A stretch of 45,425 bases of DNA, taken from NCBI RefSeq assembly GCF_018448785.1, contig NZ_JAHCLU010000024.1:1-45425 (forward strand). The letters are read 5' to 3'. Positions 25,735 to 35,900 of this stretch are shown here, piece by piece. The notes below the pieces were generated by a model that did no database searches, had not been told where the DNA came from, and saw nothing but the letters and a program-made list of their open reading frames with translations. Origin of the DNA: Halomonas jincaotanensis (lineage in GTDB: Bacteria > Pseudomonadota > Gammaproteobacteria > Pseudomonadales > Halomonadaceae). The position numbers were made by a program, and so were the translations under genes. The first letter of the stretch is position 1; each line of letters starts with the position of its first letter.

Positions 25735-26001
25735 CTAGTTTTGTGCGTCCTCCTCCAGGAATGCTTTCTCCTTCGGGCTGACCTGGAACACCACCACATG
25801 GGCTGGCTGGTCGGTCGTGTTCAACGCCCGCACCCGGGCATCCAGTGGTTCGGCTACCGCTTCTCCCGCTTTAATCGTCCTAGTCTCGCCCTCCACCTCG
25901 AGCGTCAACTCTCCTTCGACGACATAGACATAGACAGGGCTCGGATGGGTATGCCACGCAGCGGCGGTGTGCGGATCCATCGCCACCCGGACCACTCGCA
26001 C
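25735..26001 (-). CDS. Cupin-domain protein, probably N-terminally truncated
   Basis: The 88-residue cupin has WHTHPSPVYVYVVEGELTLEV (motif 1, HxH) and PLDARVRALN (motif 2 region). Full-length relatives usually carry 30-50 more N-terminal residues or a signal peptide. Here the frame opens with GTG right after an in-frame TAG, and the upstream DNA is a PhzF fragment. It may be a truncated or non-expressed gene. Confidence 0.55.
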   Translation of the reverse strand: MRVVRVAMDPHTAAAWHTHPSPVYVYVVEGELTLEVEGETRTIKAGEAVAEPLDARVRALNTTDQPAHVVVFQVSPKEKAFLEEDAQN

Positions 26002-26021
26002 AGATTGAGCGCCAGACTATC

Positions 26022-26198
26022 CATGCGACACTCGTGCCTTATTGGGCAGCGCGGCTGGGCCGAGACACGCTCAAAGCCTACCAAGCGTCGGCCCGAGGGG
26101 GATGGCTCGACTGCGAGTTGACCGACGACCGCGTTATGCTGGGCGGAAATGCTGTGACCTTTATGGAGGCAACGATTTCTCTGCCAGTTACGGAATAG
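26022..26198 (+). pseudogene. PhzF-family C-terminal fragment
   Basis: The frame reads IHATLVPYWAARLGRDTLKA, then YQASARGGWLDCEL and DRVMLGGNAVTF, ending at TAG 26196-26198. These match the C-terminal block of PhzF-like isomerases (typically 'H..LaPYWa.RLG', 'a.Q.SaRGG', 'L.G.Av....G'). About four fifths of the gene, including the catalytic N-terminal Glu region, is missing. It adjoins the truncated cupin, so a deletion junction lies near 26020. Confidence 0.65.
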
Positions 26199-26324
26199 CT
26201 GTCGTTCAGCCACAGTTACAGATTTTTTGTTGCAAAACGTGCCAAGGCGCGGGGTCCTAGCTGATTGAACACCTGGGACCCATACCTTTTGGAAAGAGGT
26301 AATGAAACCTTTAACTGCCGTTAC

Positions 26325-26927
26325 CTATTGGTGAAGTTCAACTACAGTCATCGTGAAGACAAGCCTGGATTCGCCATCATTAGCGTACAGATGGGGTACG
26401 TCCGTCCTTGCTACGGCTGAACAGCCAGTTGGAACGACCAGCTCGGTTTGGCCGACTTCTATCCGCAACTTTCCTTGCTCTACGTGAAACAGCTCATGCG
26501 TTCCATTCGGATGGCTAAGTGCCTTGAATAGCTCTCCAGGCTGCATTTCCCAGCGCCACATCTCAATCATGTTGGGGCCGCTGGTACCTGCAAGCAGTCG
26601 GGCGGTGCCCCCCTCGGGGCCGGTCCATAGCGTCGGGATGTCCTTGCCTTCGATCAGGTACACCGCCGGGGGGCTGGCGACATTCACGATATCCGCTACT
26701 GATACGCCGAGCGCTGCTGCCACCTTGCATAGGATGGCGATACTGGGGTTGGCGAGCCCCTTCTCCATTTCGACCAGCATTCCCTTGCTGATGCCCGCAC
26801 GGCGGGACAGCTCGTCGAGGGAAAGCTTCTGCTCTTTTCTATACGCTTTGAGCTTGGTGGCGACGGCCTGGCTGATGGAGTGCGCATCGGCGCCCGGATC
26901 GGTCGATATATTGACTTTATTGGTCAT
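26325..26927 (-). CDS. XRE-family regulator with C-terminal cupin domain
   Basis: The 200-residue protein has an N-terminal XRE helix-turn-helix at about 25-80 (LKAYRKEQKLSLDELSRRAG, then ISKGMLVEMEKG) and a C-terminal cupin sensor at about 110-198 (HELFHVEQGKLRIEVG). This architecture is common in regulators of amino-acid or polyamine metabolism and export. It is divergent from the B3/B4 gene with only 44 nt between starts, so it probably controls both directions. The cupin ligand is unknown. Confidence 0.88.
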   Translation of the reverse strand: MTNKVNISTDPGADAHSISQAVATKLKAYRKEQKLSLDELSRRAGISKGMLVEMEKGLANPSIAILCKVAAALGVSVADIVNVASPPAVYLIEGKDIPTLWTGPEGGTARLLAGTSGPNMIEMWRWEMQPGELFKALSHPNGTHELFHVEQGKLRIEVGQTELVVPTGCSAVARTDVPHLYANDGESRLVFTMTVVELHQ

Positions 26928-26928
26928 T

Positions 26929-26964
26929 GGTCACTATCATGGCATCAAATGGTCACTAAAGTGA
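26929..26964. promoter_or_regulatory. Candidate operator between divergent genes
   Basis: GGTCACTA occurs twice (26929-26936 and 26951-26958), 22 bp apart, about two helical turns. The second copy is part of a perfect palindrome TCACT-AA-AGTGA (26953-26964). The spacing on one DNA face fits cooperative binding by the XRE-cupin regulator encoded just left. This is inference from layout. Confidence 0.5.
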
Positions 26965-26971
26965 TTCTCCA

Positions 26972-27676
26972 ATGTATGCTGTCTTGCCGTCAATCGATTC
27001 AGGGATATCCCGCATCGCACCGGGATTTCGTGCCCTTAGCATCAGCGTGGAGGCGGCGCAGATCGTCGACACGGGGGTCGCACCGGAGGCCCTGGCCCGG
27101 GCTTGCCGGTCATTAGCCGAGAAAGATGTTGCCTGGGCCGAGGCGCACACGTCAGCTTGGGCCGAGGTATTCCGTGCCTTCGGCGCCAAACCGCAGCGCA
27201 CCCCCTGCTCCTCCGAGGCGCTGCGCAAGCGGGTACTGCGCGACGGCAGCCTACCGAGCATCGACCCCATAGTCGATCTGTATAACGCGATCAGCATCGA
27301 GTATGCCGTGCCGGTCGGTGGCGAGAATATGGCCGCCTATGTCGGTGAGCCCAGGTTGGTGTTTGCTGAGGGAACGGAATCGTTCGACACCATGAAGGAT
27401 GGCGCGGTGGTCCACGATTCTCCCCGTAAAGGAGAGGTCGTGTGGCGGGATGATATCGGCGTGACCTGTCGACGCTGGAACTGGCGGCAAGGCACCAGAA
27501 CCCGATTGAGTTCCGACGCGTCCCGTATGTGGTTCATCCTGGAAAGCCTACCCGCTATGCCGTTGGACGCGCTTCACGAGGCCGGAGACCGACTCGTTCA
27601 AGGGCTGCACTATATGATGCCCGAGGCCGTCATCGACGCCCGGCTGATCGGCATAGACCTCGGCAATACTCCCTAG
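26972..27676 (+). CDS. B3/B4 domain-containing protein
   Basis: The 234-residue protein matches free-standing B3/B4 (PheT editing-like) domain proteins: RSLAEKDVAWAEAHTSAWAE, PSIDPIVDLYNAISIEYAVP, GGENM and the end LIGIDLG. The B3/B4 domain of PheRS beta edits mischarged tRNA. Stand-alone versions are thought to edit tRNA or bind amino acids, but are poorly characterised. It is the first gene of a plus-strand cluster with lysE-like, dapA-like and ygjV-like genes. That context suggests handling of an amino acid or analogue. Confidence 0.85.
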   Translation: MYAVLPSIDSGISRIAPGFRALSISVEAAQIVDTGVAPEALARACRSLAEKDVAWAEAHTSAWAEVFRAFGAKPQRTPCSSEALRKRVLRDGSLPSIDPIVDLYNAISIEYAVPVGGENMAAYVGEPRLVFAEGTESFDTMKDGAVVHDSPRKGEVVWRDDIGVTCRRWNWRQGTRTRLSSDASRMWFILESLPAMPLDALHEAGDRLVQGLHYMMPEAVIDARLIGIDLGNTP

Positions 27677-27685
27677 GAGAAGGTC

Positions 27686-28306
27686 ATGCTTCCCACGATC
27701 AGCTTTCTGATGGCAGCCACGCTGCTGGCCATCATCCCTGGCCCCGGTGTCGCTTATGTGGTGGCACGCACCGTCGCTGGCGGCAGGGCGGAAGGCATCG
27801 CCTCGACACTGGGTTTGTCCTTGGGCGGTCTGGTGCACGTGTTGGCCGCCGCCTTGGGCCTGTCATTGCTGATTGCCCAGTCGGCGATGGCTTTCATGGT
27901 CGTGAAGTACCTCGGAGCTGCTTATCTGGTCTATCTGGGTATCAAGATGATCTTGTCCAGTGAGGAGGCTTCAGGGTCATTTGCCGTCAGGCGAGCCGGT
28001 CCTGCCAAGGCATTTAGGGATGGCATCGTCGTCGAGACGCTGAACGTGAAGACCGCCATGTTCTTTCTGGCTTTTATTCCCCAATTCGTATCCCCTGAGC
28101 AGGCCATGGCCCCTCAGTTTATTCTGCTCGGGAGCATATGCGTCCTGCTGAACAGTACGGTGGACCTGGTTGCCGTCTTTGCCGCGAGCCGAATTGTCGG
28201 GTCGGGGGTTGCCAAGGCAGCCAAGGAGCGCCTCATGTCCCGGCTGTCAGGGGCCACCATGATGACCTTGGGAGTGCTAGTGGCGATTGCCAACCGTAAG
28301 GCCTGA
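27686..28306 (+). CDS. LysE/RhtB-family amino-acid exporter
   Basis: The 206-residue inner-membrane protein has about six transmembrane spans. It shows the family hallmarks: LLAIIPGPGVAYVVARTVAGG near the N-terminus, GLVHVLAAALGLSLL, VKYLGAAYLVYLGIKM, and LNVKTAMFFLAFIPQF. Family members export lysine, arginine, threonine, homoserine or related compounds. AGGAG precedes the ATG by 5 nt, and it starts 9 nt after the B3/B4 gene. Confidence 0.92.
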   Translation: MLPTISFLMAATLLAIIPGPGVAYVVARTVAGGRAEGIASTLGLSLGGLVHVLAAALGLSLLIAQSAMAFMVVKYLGAAYLVYLGIKMILSSEEASGSFAVRRAGPAKAFRDGIVVETLNVKTAMFFLAFIPQFVSPEQAMAPQFILLGSICVLLNSTVDLVAVFAASRIVGSGVAKAAKERLMSRLSGATMMTLGVLVAIANRKA

Positions 28307-28375
28307 TCGGGAGGAACATGAGTCTTTCATCCAAGGCCATCGTCTTGTCATCCGTTCGCCGAGGAGAGTCGAACT

Positions 28376-29269
28376 ATGTTTTCTGGCCTGAGTGCCTTTC
28401 CCTTGACCCCCATGAAGCATGGCATCGTCGACGAGGAAGCCTTTATACGACTGATTGAGCGCTTGGCTGATGCTGGCGTCGATTCCATCGGTGCGCTGGG
28501 GTCGACGGGGAATTACGCCTATCTCACCCGGCAGGAGCGGACATGCATTGCAAAGCTCGCGGTGAAACATGCCGGCGATGTCCCCGTCATCATTGGCATC
28601 AGCGCCTTGAGTACCCGAGAGGTATTGGCTCTAGCCGAAGATGCGCAGGCGGCGGGGGCGAGCGCTGTCCTACTGGCACCCATGTCGTATCAGACATTAT
28701 CCGAGGATGAAGTCTGCGGACTGTATGAAACCGTGACACGCCAACTGTCAGTGCCGCTATGTGTCTACGACAACCCTGGCACCACCCATTTCGAATTCAG
28801 TGACGAGCTGCATGGGCGCATCGCCCAACTTCCCAACGTCGGCTCCATCAAGATTCCAGGCGTTCCAGCAGAACCTGATGCCGCCAGGGGGCGTGTCGAG
28901 CGTCTGCGAACGCTCATTCCGTCTCATGTCACGATCGGGGTCAGCGGTGACCCTTTGGCAGCCGCAGGCCTGAATGCCGGATGTGAGGCCTGGTATTCGG
29001 TGATTGGCGGCCTGTTTCCACAGACAGCCCTGGCCATCACCCGAGCCTCCCAAGCAGGCAATACCCAGGAAGCCTTGCGCCTTTCCAAAAGCTTGAACCC
29101 GCTATGGGCACTGTTTAGTCAACATCGCGGCAGCCTACGCGTGGTAGCCACGGCGGCGGAACTCAAGGGCTTGGCCGCGTCTCCCTGCTTACCGCTGCCA
29201 CTTAAAGCGCTTGAAGGAACAGACCGACAGGCGCTTGCCAGGCAGTTGGATAAGCTTCAACTGCTCTGA
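28376..29269 (+). CDS. Dihydrodipicolinate synthase-family aldolase
   Basis: The 297-residue TIM-barrel class I aldolase keeps the Schiff-base lysine K159 in GSIKIPG, the catalytic tyrosine Y131 in CVYDNPGTT, and the substrate loop GALGSTGNYAYLTRQER. Family members include DapA, N-acetylneuraminate lyase and several sugar-acid or hydroxyproline aldolases. The usual DapA arginine and loop signature are not decisive here, so I leave the substrate open. It sits between a LysE exporter and a YgjV-like gene, so it is probably part of the same operon. Confidence 0.88.
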   Translation: MFSGLSAFPLTPMKHGIVDEEAFIRLIERLADAGVDSIGALGSTGNYAYLTRQERTCIAKLAVKHAGDVPVIIGISALSTREVLALAEDAQAAGASAVLLAPMSYQTLSEDEVCGLYETVTRQLSVPLCVYDNPGTTHFEFSDELHGRIAQLPNVGSIKIPGVPAEPDAARGRVERLRTLIPSHVTIGVSGDPLAAAGLNAGCEAWYSVIGGLFPQTALAITRASQAGNTQEALRLSKSLNPLWALFSQHRGSLRVVATAAELKGLAASPCLPLPLKALEGTDRQALARQLDKLQLL

Positions 29270-29287
29270 TGCGGAGTATGCAGTTTT

Positions 29288-29815
29288 ATGTTCGAAAGCT
29301 ATAGCACGGTGGCCGGTCAGTTTTTTGGCTTGGTATCGCTGGCACTCTGCGTCTGGGCCTTTTCTTGCAAGCAGGACGATCGGCTATTGATGCTGCTGCT
29401 CTCCGCTAACGTGGCCTTCGCCTTGCAGTTCATGTTTTTTGCTAGCTGGACTGCCGCTGCGTTGTCATTGCTGGTGATCGCGCGGATTGCACTCGCCCGC
29501 CGCTATCCCGGCAGTAAGGTAGCCATGGCAAGTGTGTTGGCGGCAAGCGGCGTGGCTGCCGTGCTCACTTGGCAGAGCTGGGCAGACCTGCCCGCCATCG
29601 TAGCGATGGTACTCGGTACGGTGGGCATGTTTCTGCTCCGAGGTATTGCAATGCGTGTCTCGCTAGGCCTGGCCGCACTAGCCTGGACACTCAGTCATAT
29701 CCTGGCTGGCTCGGTCGGGGGGACACTGGCCGAAGCCCTCGTGATTTTAACTAATACCATTACCATTTATCGCCTCTACCGAGCTAAAAAGCGTTATCCG
29801 GGGGTCATCGATTAG
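29288..29815 (+). CDS. YgjV-like inner membrane protein
   Basis: The 175-residue protein has about six hydrophobic spans. VSLALCVWAFSCKQDDRLLM near the N-terminus and the C-terminal LVILTNTITIYRLYR are typical of the Imp-YgjV family, whose function is unknown. It follows the DapA-like gene by 18 nt and is the last gene of the cluster. No clear terminator follows. Confidence 0.82.
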   Translation: MFESYSTVAGQFFGLVSLALCVWAFSCKQDDRLLMLLLSANVAFALQFMFFASWTAAALSLLVIARIALARRYPGSKVAMASVLAASGVAAVLTWQSWADLPAIVAMVLGTVGMFLLRGIAMRVSLGLAALAWTLSHILAGSVGGTLAEALVILTNTITIYRLYRAKKRYPGVID

Positions 29816-29985
29816 CACCTGTCTGAAGGCATTTATCACATATCTCAGCTGTTCCTGGTTGCTTAAGAGTTAAAGAGAATGGCTGAGCAGGGAAGCTCTA
29901 TCTACTATTTAATCGGGATACCCAAAAGCATAAACTGTTACCGGGAGTAAGTTTCATTTAAGCCAGCGAGTTGCACTAATGTAAC
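29816..29985. other. Short gap after the ygjV-like gene
   Basis: I see no gene or convincing hairpin with a T-run in this AT-richer stretch. The sequence joins the intact cluster to a broken nuclease-like gene. Confidence 0.4.
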
Positions 29986-30604
29986 ATGATATATAGTGCG
30001 GTAATCGGTTGGGGCAACGACCAACGCTACGATAAGGTCGCACACGTAGCGAACCATTTTGACTTCTTGGCGATCCAGGAGCTGATGAACGAAGTGGCTC
30101 TCGAGCGACTCGAGGCTGAGGTCGAGGCGCTATCCGAGGAATCATGGTCATCGATGGCCAGCCATGCGCTCGGCCGCTTGTCTTACCGCGAACACTGCGC
30201 CTTCCTCTGGAGGGATAGCGCCCGTGGACTACGTGGATGGTGCGGTGGTGTTCTTCGACAGTGGCGACTCCTTCGCGCGTGAGCCCTACTCAGCCAGATT
30301 CCGTAGCCTCCACAACGGGCAAGTATTCGCCGTCGCCAACGTCCACTTGGTCTACGGGAGCAGCGTCGGCGACCGGCTTCCAGAGATCGAGGCGCTGGCG
30401 GACTACTGGGAGTGGCTAGGCGAGGCTTATCACGACACGCCACGCCTGCTCATGGGCGACTTCAACCTCATGCCCCACCATGACGCCTGGGAGTCCCTCC
30501 GCAATCAGGGCGTGATCCCAGCGATCACACAAGGGGCCATCGCGGTTTCAAACCATCTGGACACGCACAGGAACTTTGCAAAACTAAAGGAGTCGATTGA
30601 TTAA
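29986..30604 (+). pseudogene. Endonuclease/exonuclease/phosphatase-family gene, frameshifted and truncated
   Basis: The first frame has IGWGNDQRYDKVAHVANHFD, FLAIQELMNE and SYREHCAFLWRDS. The second frame continues VDYVDGAVVFFDSGDSFARE, HLVYG and LLMGDFNLMP. A one-base shift near 30220 separates them. DFN and IQE are metal-site motifs of the EEP (DNase I-like) fold. The N-terminal strand before IGWGN and the C-terminal His motif are absent; sequence after NQGVIPAITQGA diverges. It is therefore a relic cut at both ends. Confidence 0.75.
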
Positions 30605-30666
30605 ATGCGAGTATTGCAATTCAGCGTGGCGCGAGGTGTCACAGCATGCGGACAAAGAGACGACCC

Positions 30667-30876
30667 ATGGGAAAAATTGTGGTATGCGTTAAGTGCGGTC
30701 TGACTCCTGGTTGTGGTCCGCTTATTTGCCCGGCGAGCAAGAGAAGCCAACATACGTGGATCACGCTTGATTCAGGTTCGTTCTGCCTTCGATGTGGCGC
30801 GGGCCCAGGCGTCGGAAGTCCATGCCCCGCCACCTCAGATGGCAAACATAAATGGGACACTTATAAAGGACCCTGA
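30667..30876 (+). CDS. Small Cys-rich protein with two zinc-knuckle-like repeats
   Basis: Two similar units are visible: CVKCGLTPGCGPLICPASK...H.W and CLRCGAGPGVGSPCPATSDG...H.W. Each has CxxCG, a Gly/Pro turn, CP and a terminal H-x-W, and could bind one zinc ion. The ATG at 30667 (MGKIVV) is a likely start, with 30646 as an alternative. I do not recognise the family. The stop lies only about 6 nt before the 3' end of the group II intron, so the gene sits right at the insertion site. Confidence 0.55.
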   Translation: MGKIVVCVKCGLTPGCGPLICPASKRSQHTWITLDSGSFCLRCGAGPGVGSPCPATSDGKHKWDTYKGP

Positions 30877-30881
30877 AATCA

Positions 30882-32703
30882 GTCGGGTAGACCGGGCGAT
30901 TGATCGTCCCGGCCCCCACAGAGCATGCACGATTAGCGCACTCTGCTCCTCATTCATCAGTTTCGCTGAAGGCTCAGCACTGCTGCTCAATCCGCGCAGC
31001 AGGCAGAGGCAGCAGCTGGAATAGCTGGTCCGCTTTTGCCCACGAGAAGTATGCTCGTTGGGATCGGCGTCTCAGCCATTTCACCCACACCAGCCGCACC
31101 CGATACAGGAACTGCTGGAGGGATTGCATGTTGCCCGGGATGCCATAGTAGGCGTAGTGTCCCTGCACTTTTCGCCTCAACAGCCAATGCTGCTCCCGGA
31201 TCGGCAGGTGCCGTTTTCTGCGGCACCAGAACGCAATCCGCTTGAGACCCCGTCGAAACCTGTCCTTCGCCGTCTTGCGCTTGATGATCAGGCGTCCGTG
31301 ACGTGACTTTCCCCAGTAGTGGGTAAAGCCCAGGAAGTCGAAGGTCTCGGCACGCTGCTCACGATGCGGACGGAACCGCACCAGCCGTGTCTTGGTCGGG
31401 TGCAGGGTGAGACCGAAGCGCGCGAAGCGCTTGGGCAACACCTCCATCACCTTGCGGACATCGGCTTCGTTGCTGAACGCCAGTACGGCATCATCGGCAA
31501 ACCTCGCCGAGAATGCCCGTCCTTGCAGCACGAAGAAACAGGGCAGCGCTGTACAGCTGCGAACATGGCCGAGGCATTAGCTTAAAACACGAGCAAATTC
31601 TGTCTTGACCATGAGGTCCACTATAGATGACCCAGCCTCCGCCCATCGTCGACAGGCCATCCCACACCGTCTTGATCACCTAGTGCGCCGAGCGCCCCGG
31701 CCGGAAACCATACGAGTACTTCGTGAAGTCATGCTCGTAGAGCGGTTCCAGCAAGGCCACCACGGCACGTTGCAGGGCATTGTCTTCGAAGGTGGGGATA
31801 CCGATCGGCCGTGTGGTGCGCCCATCCCCCTTGGGGATATGGACGCGCCGCACCGGCGGTGCCCGGTATCGACCGCTCTTGGCCTTCTCCAGCAACTGAT
31901 GGATATTGGCCTCGAAGTCGTCCGCCGTCAGGCCATCAATCCCAACAGCGCCATCCCGGCGCGTCATCAGGTAGGCCGTCTTCAGCCATTGGGCATCGAT
32001 ATAATGCGCCAATGACGTGAAGGCACGCTGCGGGAAGCGCTCTGCCAGCGCTGCTATCCGCATTTGTTTCGTGGACATGACCTCAGGTTCCTGTGCACCT
32101 GTCATGTGTCCCTCCTGCGGGTCTGATGATTGGCCGCCCCTTCCCTCCAGCGGGTCCCGTCGAGCCGGTTCCCCGCCTTCGTCGGTACTATGGGCGACTC
32201 CGACTCCCGCCTTTCCGTCCGGCCGGCTCCTTGTGGTCGCCTGGCCGTACCCCCCCTGAGTGCCTGGTGTTCGTTTCGGTACCGCCAGGCACGACAGCAC
32301 CGGACCGGGAGCTATCGGGACAGGTGGCTCCGACACCTGTGCTTTCACCTTTCGGGGGAGAAAGGCGGGCCTCCCAGGTTCCTGGGAAACCACTATATGG
32401 ACATGCCCTGCTCTTTGACACCGGCGGCCCTTTCCCACCAAGCCTGTACGGTAGGTCAGTGTTGCCTTCCAGGACCGTAAGCCTGTCGGCGGCCACGACT
32501 AGGGTGCTTTCGGTGCTCAATCACACGGCCTATCCACTCGCTGCGTACGCTTCGCAGTGGCGGTTACCCGACATCAAGCAACACTCGCTACCGGCTAGTG
32601 GCTAGCCTTGGCCGGGTGGGACTTGCACCCACTGGGTTTCACTTCGTCCTTTCCGTCGCACCTTCGCGCGACTTCCCGGACGACCAGGCTTCGCCTTGCG
32701 CAC
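30882..32703 (-). mobile_element. Group II intron with defective maturase
   Basis: The 5' end on the minus strand is GTGCGCAAGGCGAAGCCTGG at 32703, the same start as the relic at 14979. The 3' end, near 30882, is ...GGTCTACCCGAC, typical of group II intron termini. A domain V-like hairpin (GAGCAGAGTGCGCTAATCGT...TGCTCTG) lies just before it, followed by a GGGGCCGGG...CCCGG domain VI-like stem. The intron is 1822 bp. It looks structurally nearly complete, but the encoded protein is interrupted. Confidence 0.78.
30974..32105 (-). pseudogene. Group II intron reverse transcriptase/maturase, internally deleted
   Basis: The N-terminal part runs from ATG 32105 (MTGAQEPEV), through SLAHYIDAQWLKTAYLMTRR, GAVGIDGLTADDFE and PVRRVHIPKGDGRTTRPIGI, to YSYGFRPGRSAH. 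A stop follows there, and AIKTVWDGLSTMGGGWVI continues until unrelated sequence intrudes. The C-terminal part resumes at RAFSARFADDAVLAF (catalytic FADD) and ends with the maturase (GFTHYWGKSRHG...). About 100 residues of the palm, including the first catalytic Asp, are missing. It cannot be an active reverse transcriptase. Confidence 0.85.
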
Positions 32704-32976
32704 TACGATTTCACCCATAGTGAATGGCCTCTTGGAATCGTGCTCTTCCGGGAACTAACTGATTTATGTAGATTTTTTCCATTCGCTTACTTCGTTTTCA
32801 GCATTTCCCATGTATATCCTGACCCTGTCGCTCTCCCTCTTGGGAAATCATCGACTAAACTAAACTTATAGCAGACAGTACTCCCCCAGAAAATGATCTT
32901 TAAATGGCAAGACACCATCTTGATTGATTTTAATTGAAGGTGAGCTACGCCGTCAAAACCGAGAGGGTCAAAGTCC

Positions 32977-35900
32977 ATGTACTGGCATGAATTCGAGCAA
33001 ACAGAAGACTCTGAAGATGCTGAATACTTACGTCAAGCCAAAGAGAGAGTTCTTGTAGAGGTAAACCGTTCACTATTAGAAAGTAGACTTGAAGCCAAAC
33101 CTTCCACGACAAATATCGCTTTTCGCAAGATCGTCAGCCATGAATCGATCTCCCTTTGTGTATTCAGAGTAGAGCTGAGAATCGACGATAGGAACCAGGA
33201 TCGCATTCATCGAGAGATTCTCAGTTCAGACAGATATCAAGGTTTCTACCTGTACATTATCGACATGCCGGGGAAAACGAAAATACTCGACTGGACCCCC
33301 GGACAAACCAGCGAGATCATGAAGGATCTCGCTAGAAATCGAGCCGATCCAGTGGAATGCATGTTCCTCACTCGCTTCATGACGCTTGAGCAGCACGGCC
33401 GCGTCGGCAACCGACAGATCGAAAAATTATTCATCGACCCTGAGGGAATTGAGGCACTCAGGACCGAAACCTTGAGCAACTCCAGTAATACCCCCTTTGA
33501 CACCTTGTTGAACGGTTCAGTACCTGGCGTTGATGACGACATTGATGATTTCACCACTAGCCCAGAGAAAGCTAAACAATCAATCGAATCAATAAAGGAA
33601 AAACACCTCCAGGGCGTAAAAGATGCGAATAGTACTCTCAAGTCAATATACGAAATTATAAAGGAATGTCTGGATTCACAGAGGAAAGCCACATCTAGTT
33701 TTGAAGGTATTATGAATACCGACAATCGTCATAGGAGAATAGTCTTTACCTATGCGTGCGCCATTGATGAAGCTATTACCATAAGACAATATAGTCTGCC
33801 AAGTCTGAAAAATGCGTATGAAAAAGAAAAACTTGTTGACGGTGAATCGAAGATCATTGATCGGTACTTGGTGGATAGCCTGATCAACCAAAGTCGAAGT
33901 GAAGTCAGAGAGGTTCCAGGAGGTATAAGAATACTCTGCATACAGAAAGACAAGGTCAACATCGATAACTCAAAGCTACTGGACAAGATCTACCAGGATA
34001 ATGGTATAGGGGGGTCAGGCACCATCCTTATCGCCAATTATGTTACCGGGAAAGGCAAGATCCGGCTGAGTGAAGGCGCTTCTCGTTCAATCCTCTTCGA
34101 GGACGTCGACTTCCATGGTGAGGTGGTGCTCGATGGAGCCAACTTTCGCGGCTCGGTGACGTTTCGCAGGTGTCGCTTTTTTGCACGGCTCTCCGCCAAG
34201 GATACCTCGATAGAGGGGTCACTCATCATACAAAGATGCATACTGCATGACAGTGGCAGCCCGCGTTTCTCCCACAATGAGGAAATGGGTGCGAGAAAAT
34301 CAGCGCTATTGGCGCATGGGCTTTCAGTAGCCAAGAGTTTCTTCATTACCTCCAGCACGATATTCGGAAGAGTGAAAGGGCAGTGGCTAAGGGTAGGTAA
34401 CATCCTTGATCTGAGAGACACTCGCATATTCGGCAATCAGAACAATGTCGGGACTGGAACGGGTACTAACCAAGACCTTGTCAAGCTAGGCTACGCCAGA
34501 GTTGGCGGCCCCGTCGTGTTGACGAGTAGCTTGGATAATTTTAGCGGGACCCTGCTTCGAAGCTACATAGGGGGAAACTGCCTGCTTCCTGGACTGAAAG
34601 CCGATAGCCTGCACGTAGGTGGTTTATATATCGCAGGCAATCTTGATTTTGAAGCGGCTAGGATTCAATCGACGATTGCTATTGAAAAGCTAACGTTACC
34701 CGGCATCCCTTCCTCCGGTTGGCTAACGCATATAGGGGGAAATCTGATTCTCAACTACGCACATTGCGAGTTGCTGAAGATGGACGATATCCATATTCGA
34801 GGTAAAATGATACTCGAGGAAGCCGAGATCGAGCACTCCTGTCAGATGGATACTTCATATGAGAGTGGAGGACGTTGCATCATTCATGATGATGCCATTT
34901 TCGATGGCGCCAGTATCAAGGGCGAGATATCGATGCAAGGTGCTTACATAGGAGGAGATTTAAGTCTAATTACGGGAAGTTTCGGTAGAATATATGCTAA
35001 CGCGACTTGGGTAAATATATTTACACATCCAAATCATCAAATCGAAATATTGAGAAGCGAGGTCAAAAAGAATATTTATCTCGCAGACTGTACAACAGGA
35101 TCATTGGCTCTAGTCGGTATACATGTTGGCGAAAGCATAATCACTAATAACTTAAATATTGACGGTCGAATCCGCTTCTGGGGCCCTAAACGAAAGGAAC
35201 TAATGAGAGACAAATCCTTAAAGCACCCCGAAAATAACATTTTTATATGCAAGATTGTTCATCGTATTAGTTCTTTAAAAGCAGAAATACAGGGCTCTAT
35301 CGATCTGAAAAATTCCCGCATTTCAGGCGGCATCGATTTTTCCAAAACAACAACAACAAAAATCATGCTTGATGGCTCCACTTTGAGTGGTGACCTTAAC
35401 TTCTACACGGAGGATAGTAACGAGACATCAGCAATTGTTGTAGACAGTGTTTCGCTCGAGAGTACAAAAATCAAGGGAAAACTGGATGCCCGGGGATTAA
35501 AAATCACAAACGGAAGCCTTGAGGCCAAGGATGCAACGGTTGAAGGTAGCGTGATATGCGCAGAGCTAACAGACAGTGAAAGAAAAAGGCTGACCACGGA
35601 GTCAGGCAACATCAACATGGAAGGGATTAACTCATACTCCTTGGTTATTTCCGATTGTTGCCTGGGCAATAACATTACATCAAATAACAGCAAGAATGAA
35701 GCGAGGACAATTAATGTATCACGCGCCAGTCTCGGCCAGTTAACCGTTTATGGCTTGTGGAAAAAACAAGACTTCAATGCCAACTTAAACTTTTACGCGG
35801 CCAAGATTAACGATTGGAACCTTGTTGAATATAAAAATAACAAAGAAGAAGAAAACCATGAGCTTTGTTTTCCTCTATTGGCGGCTACTGATAAATATTT

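Noticed and set aside
30974..32703. Retron or diversity-generating reverse transcriptase
   Set aside because: The flanking RNA has group II intron 5' and 3' termini and a domain V-like hairpin, and the protein ends in a maturase-type region.
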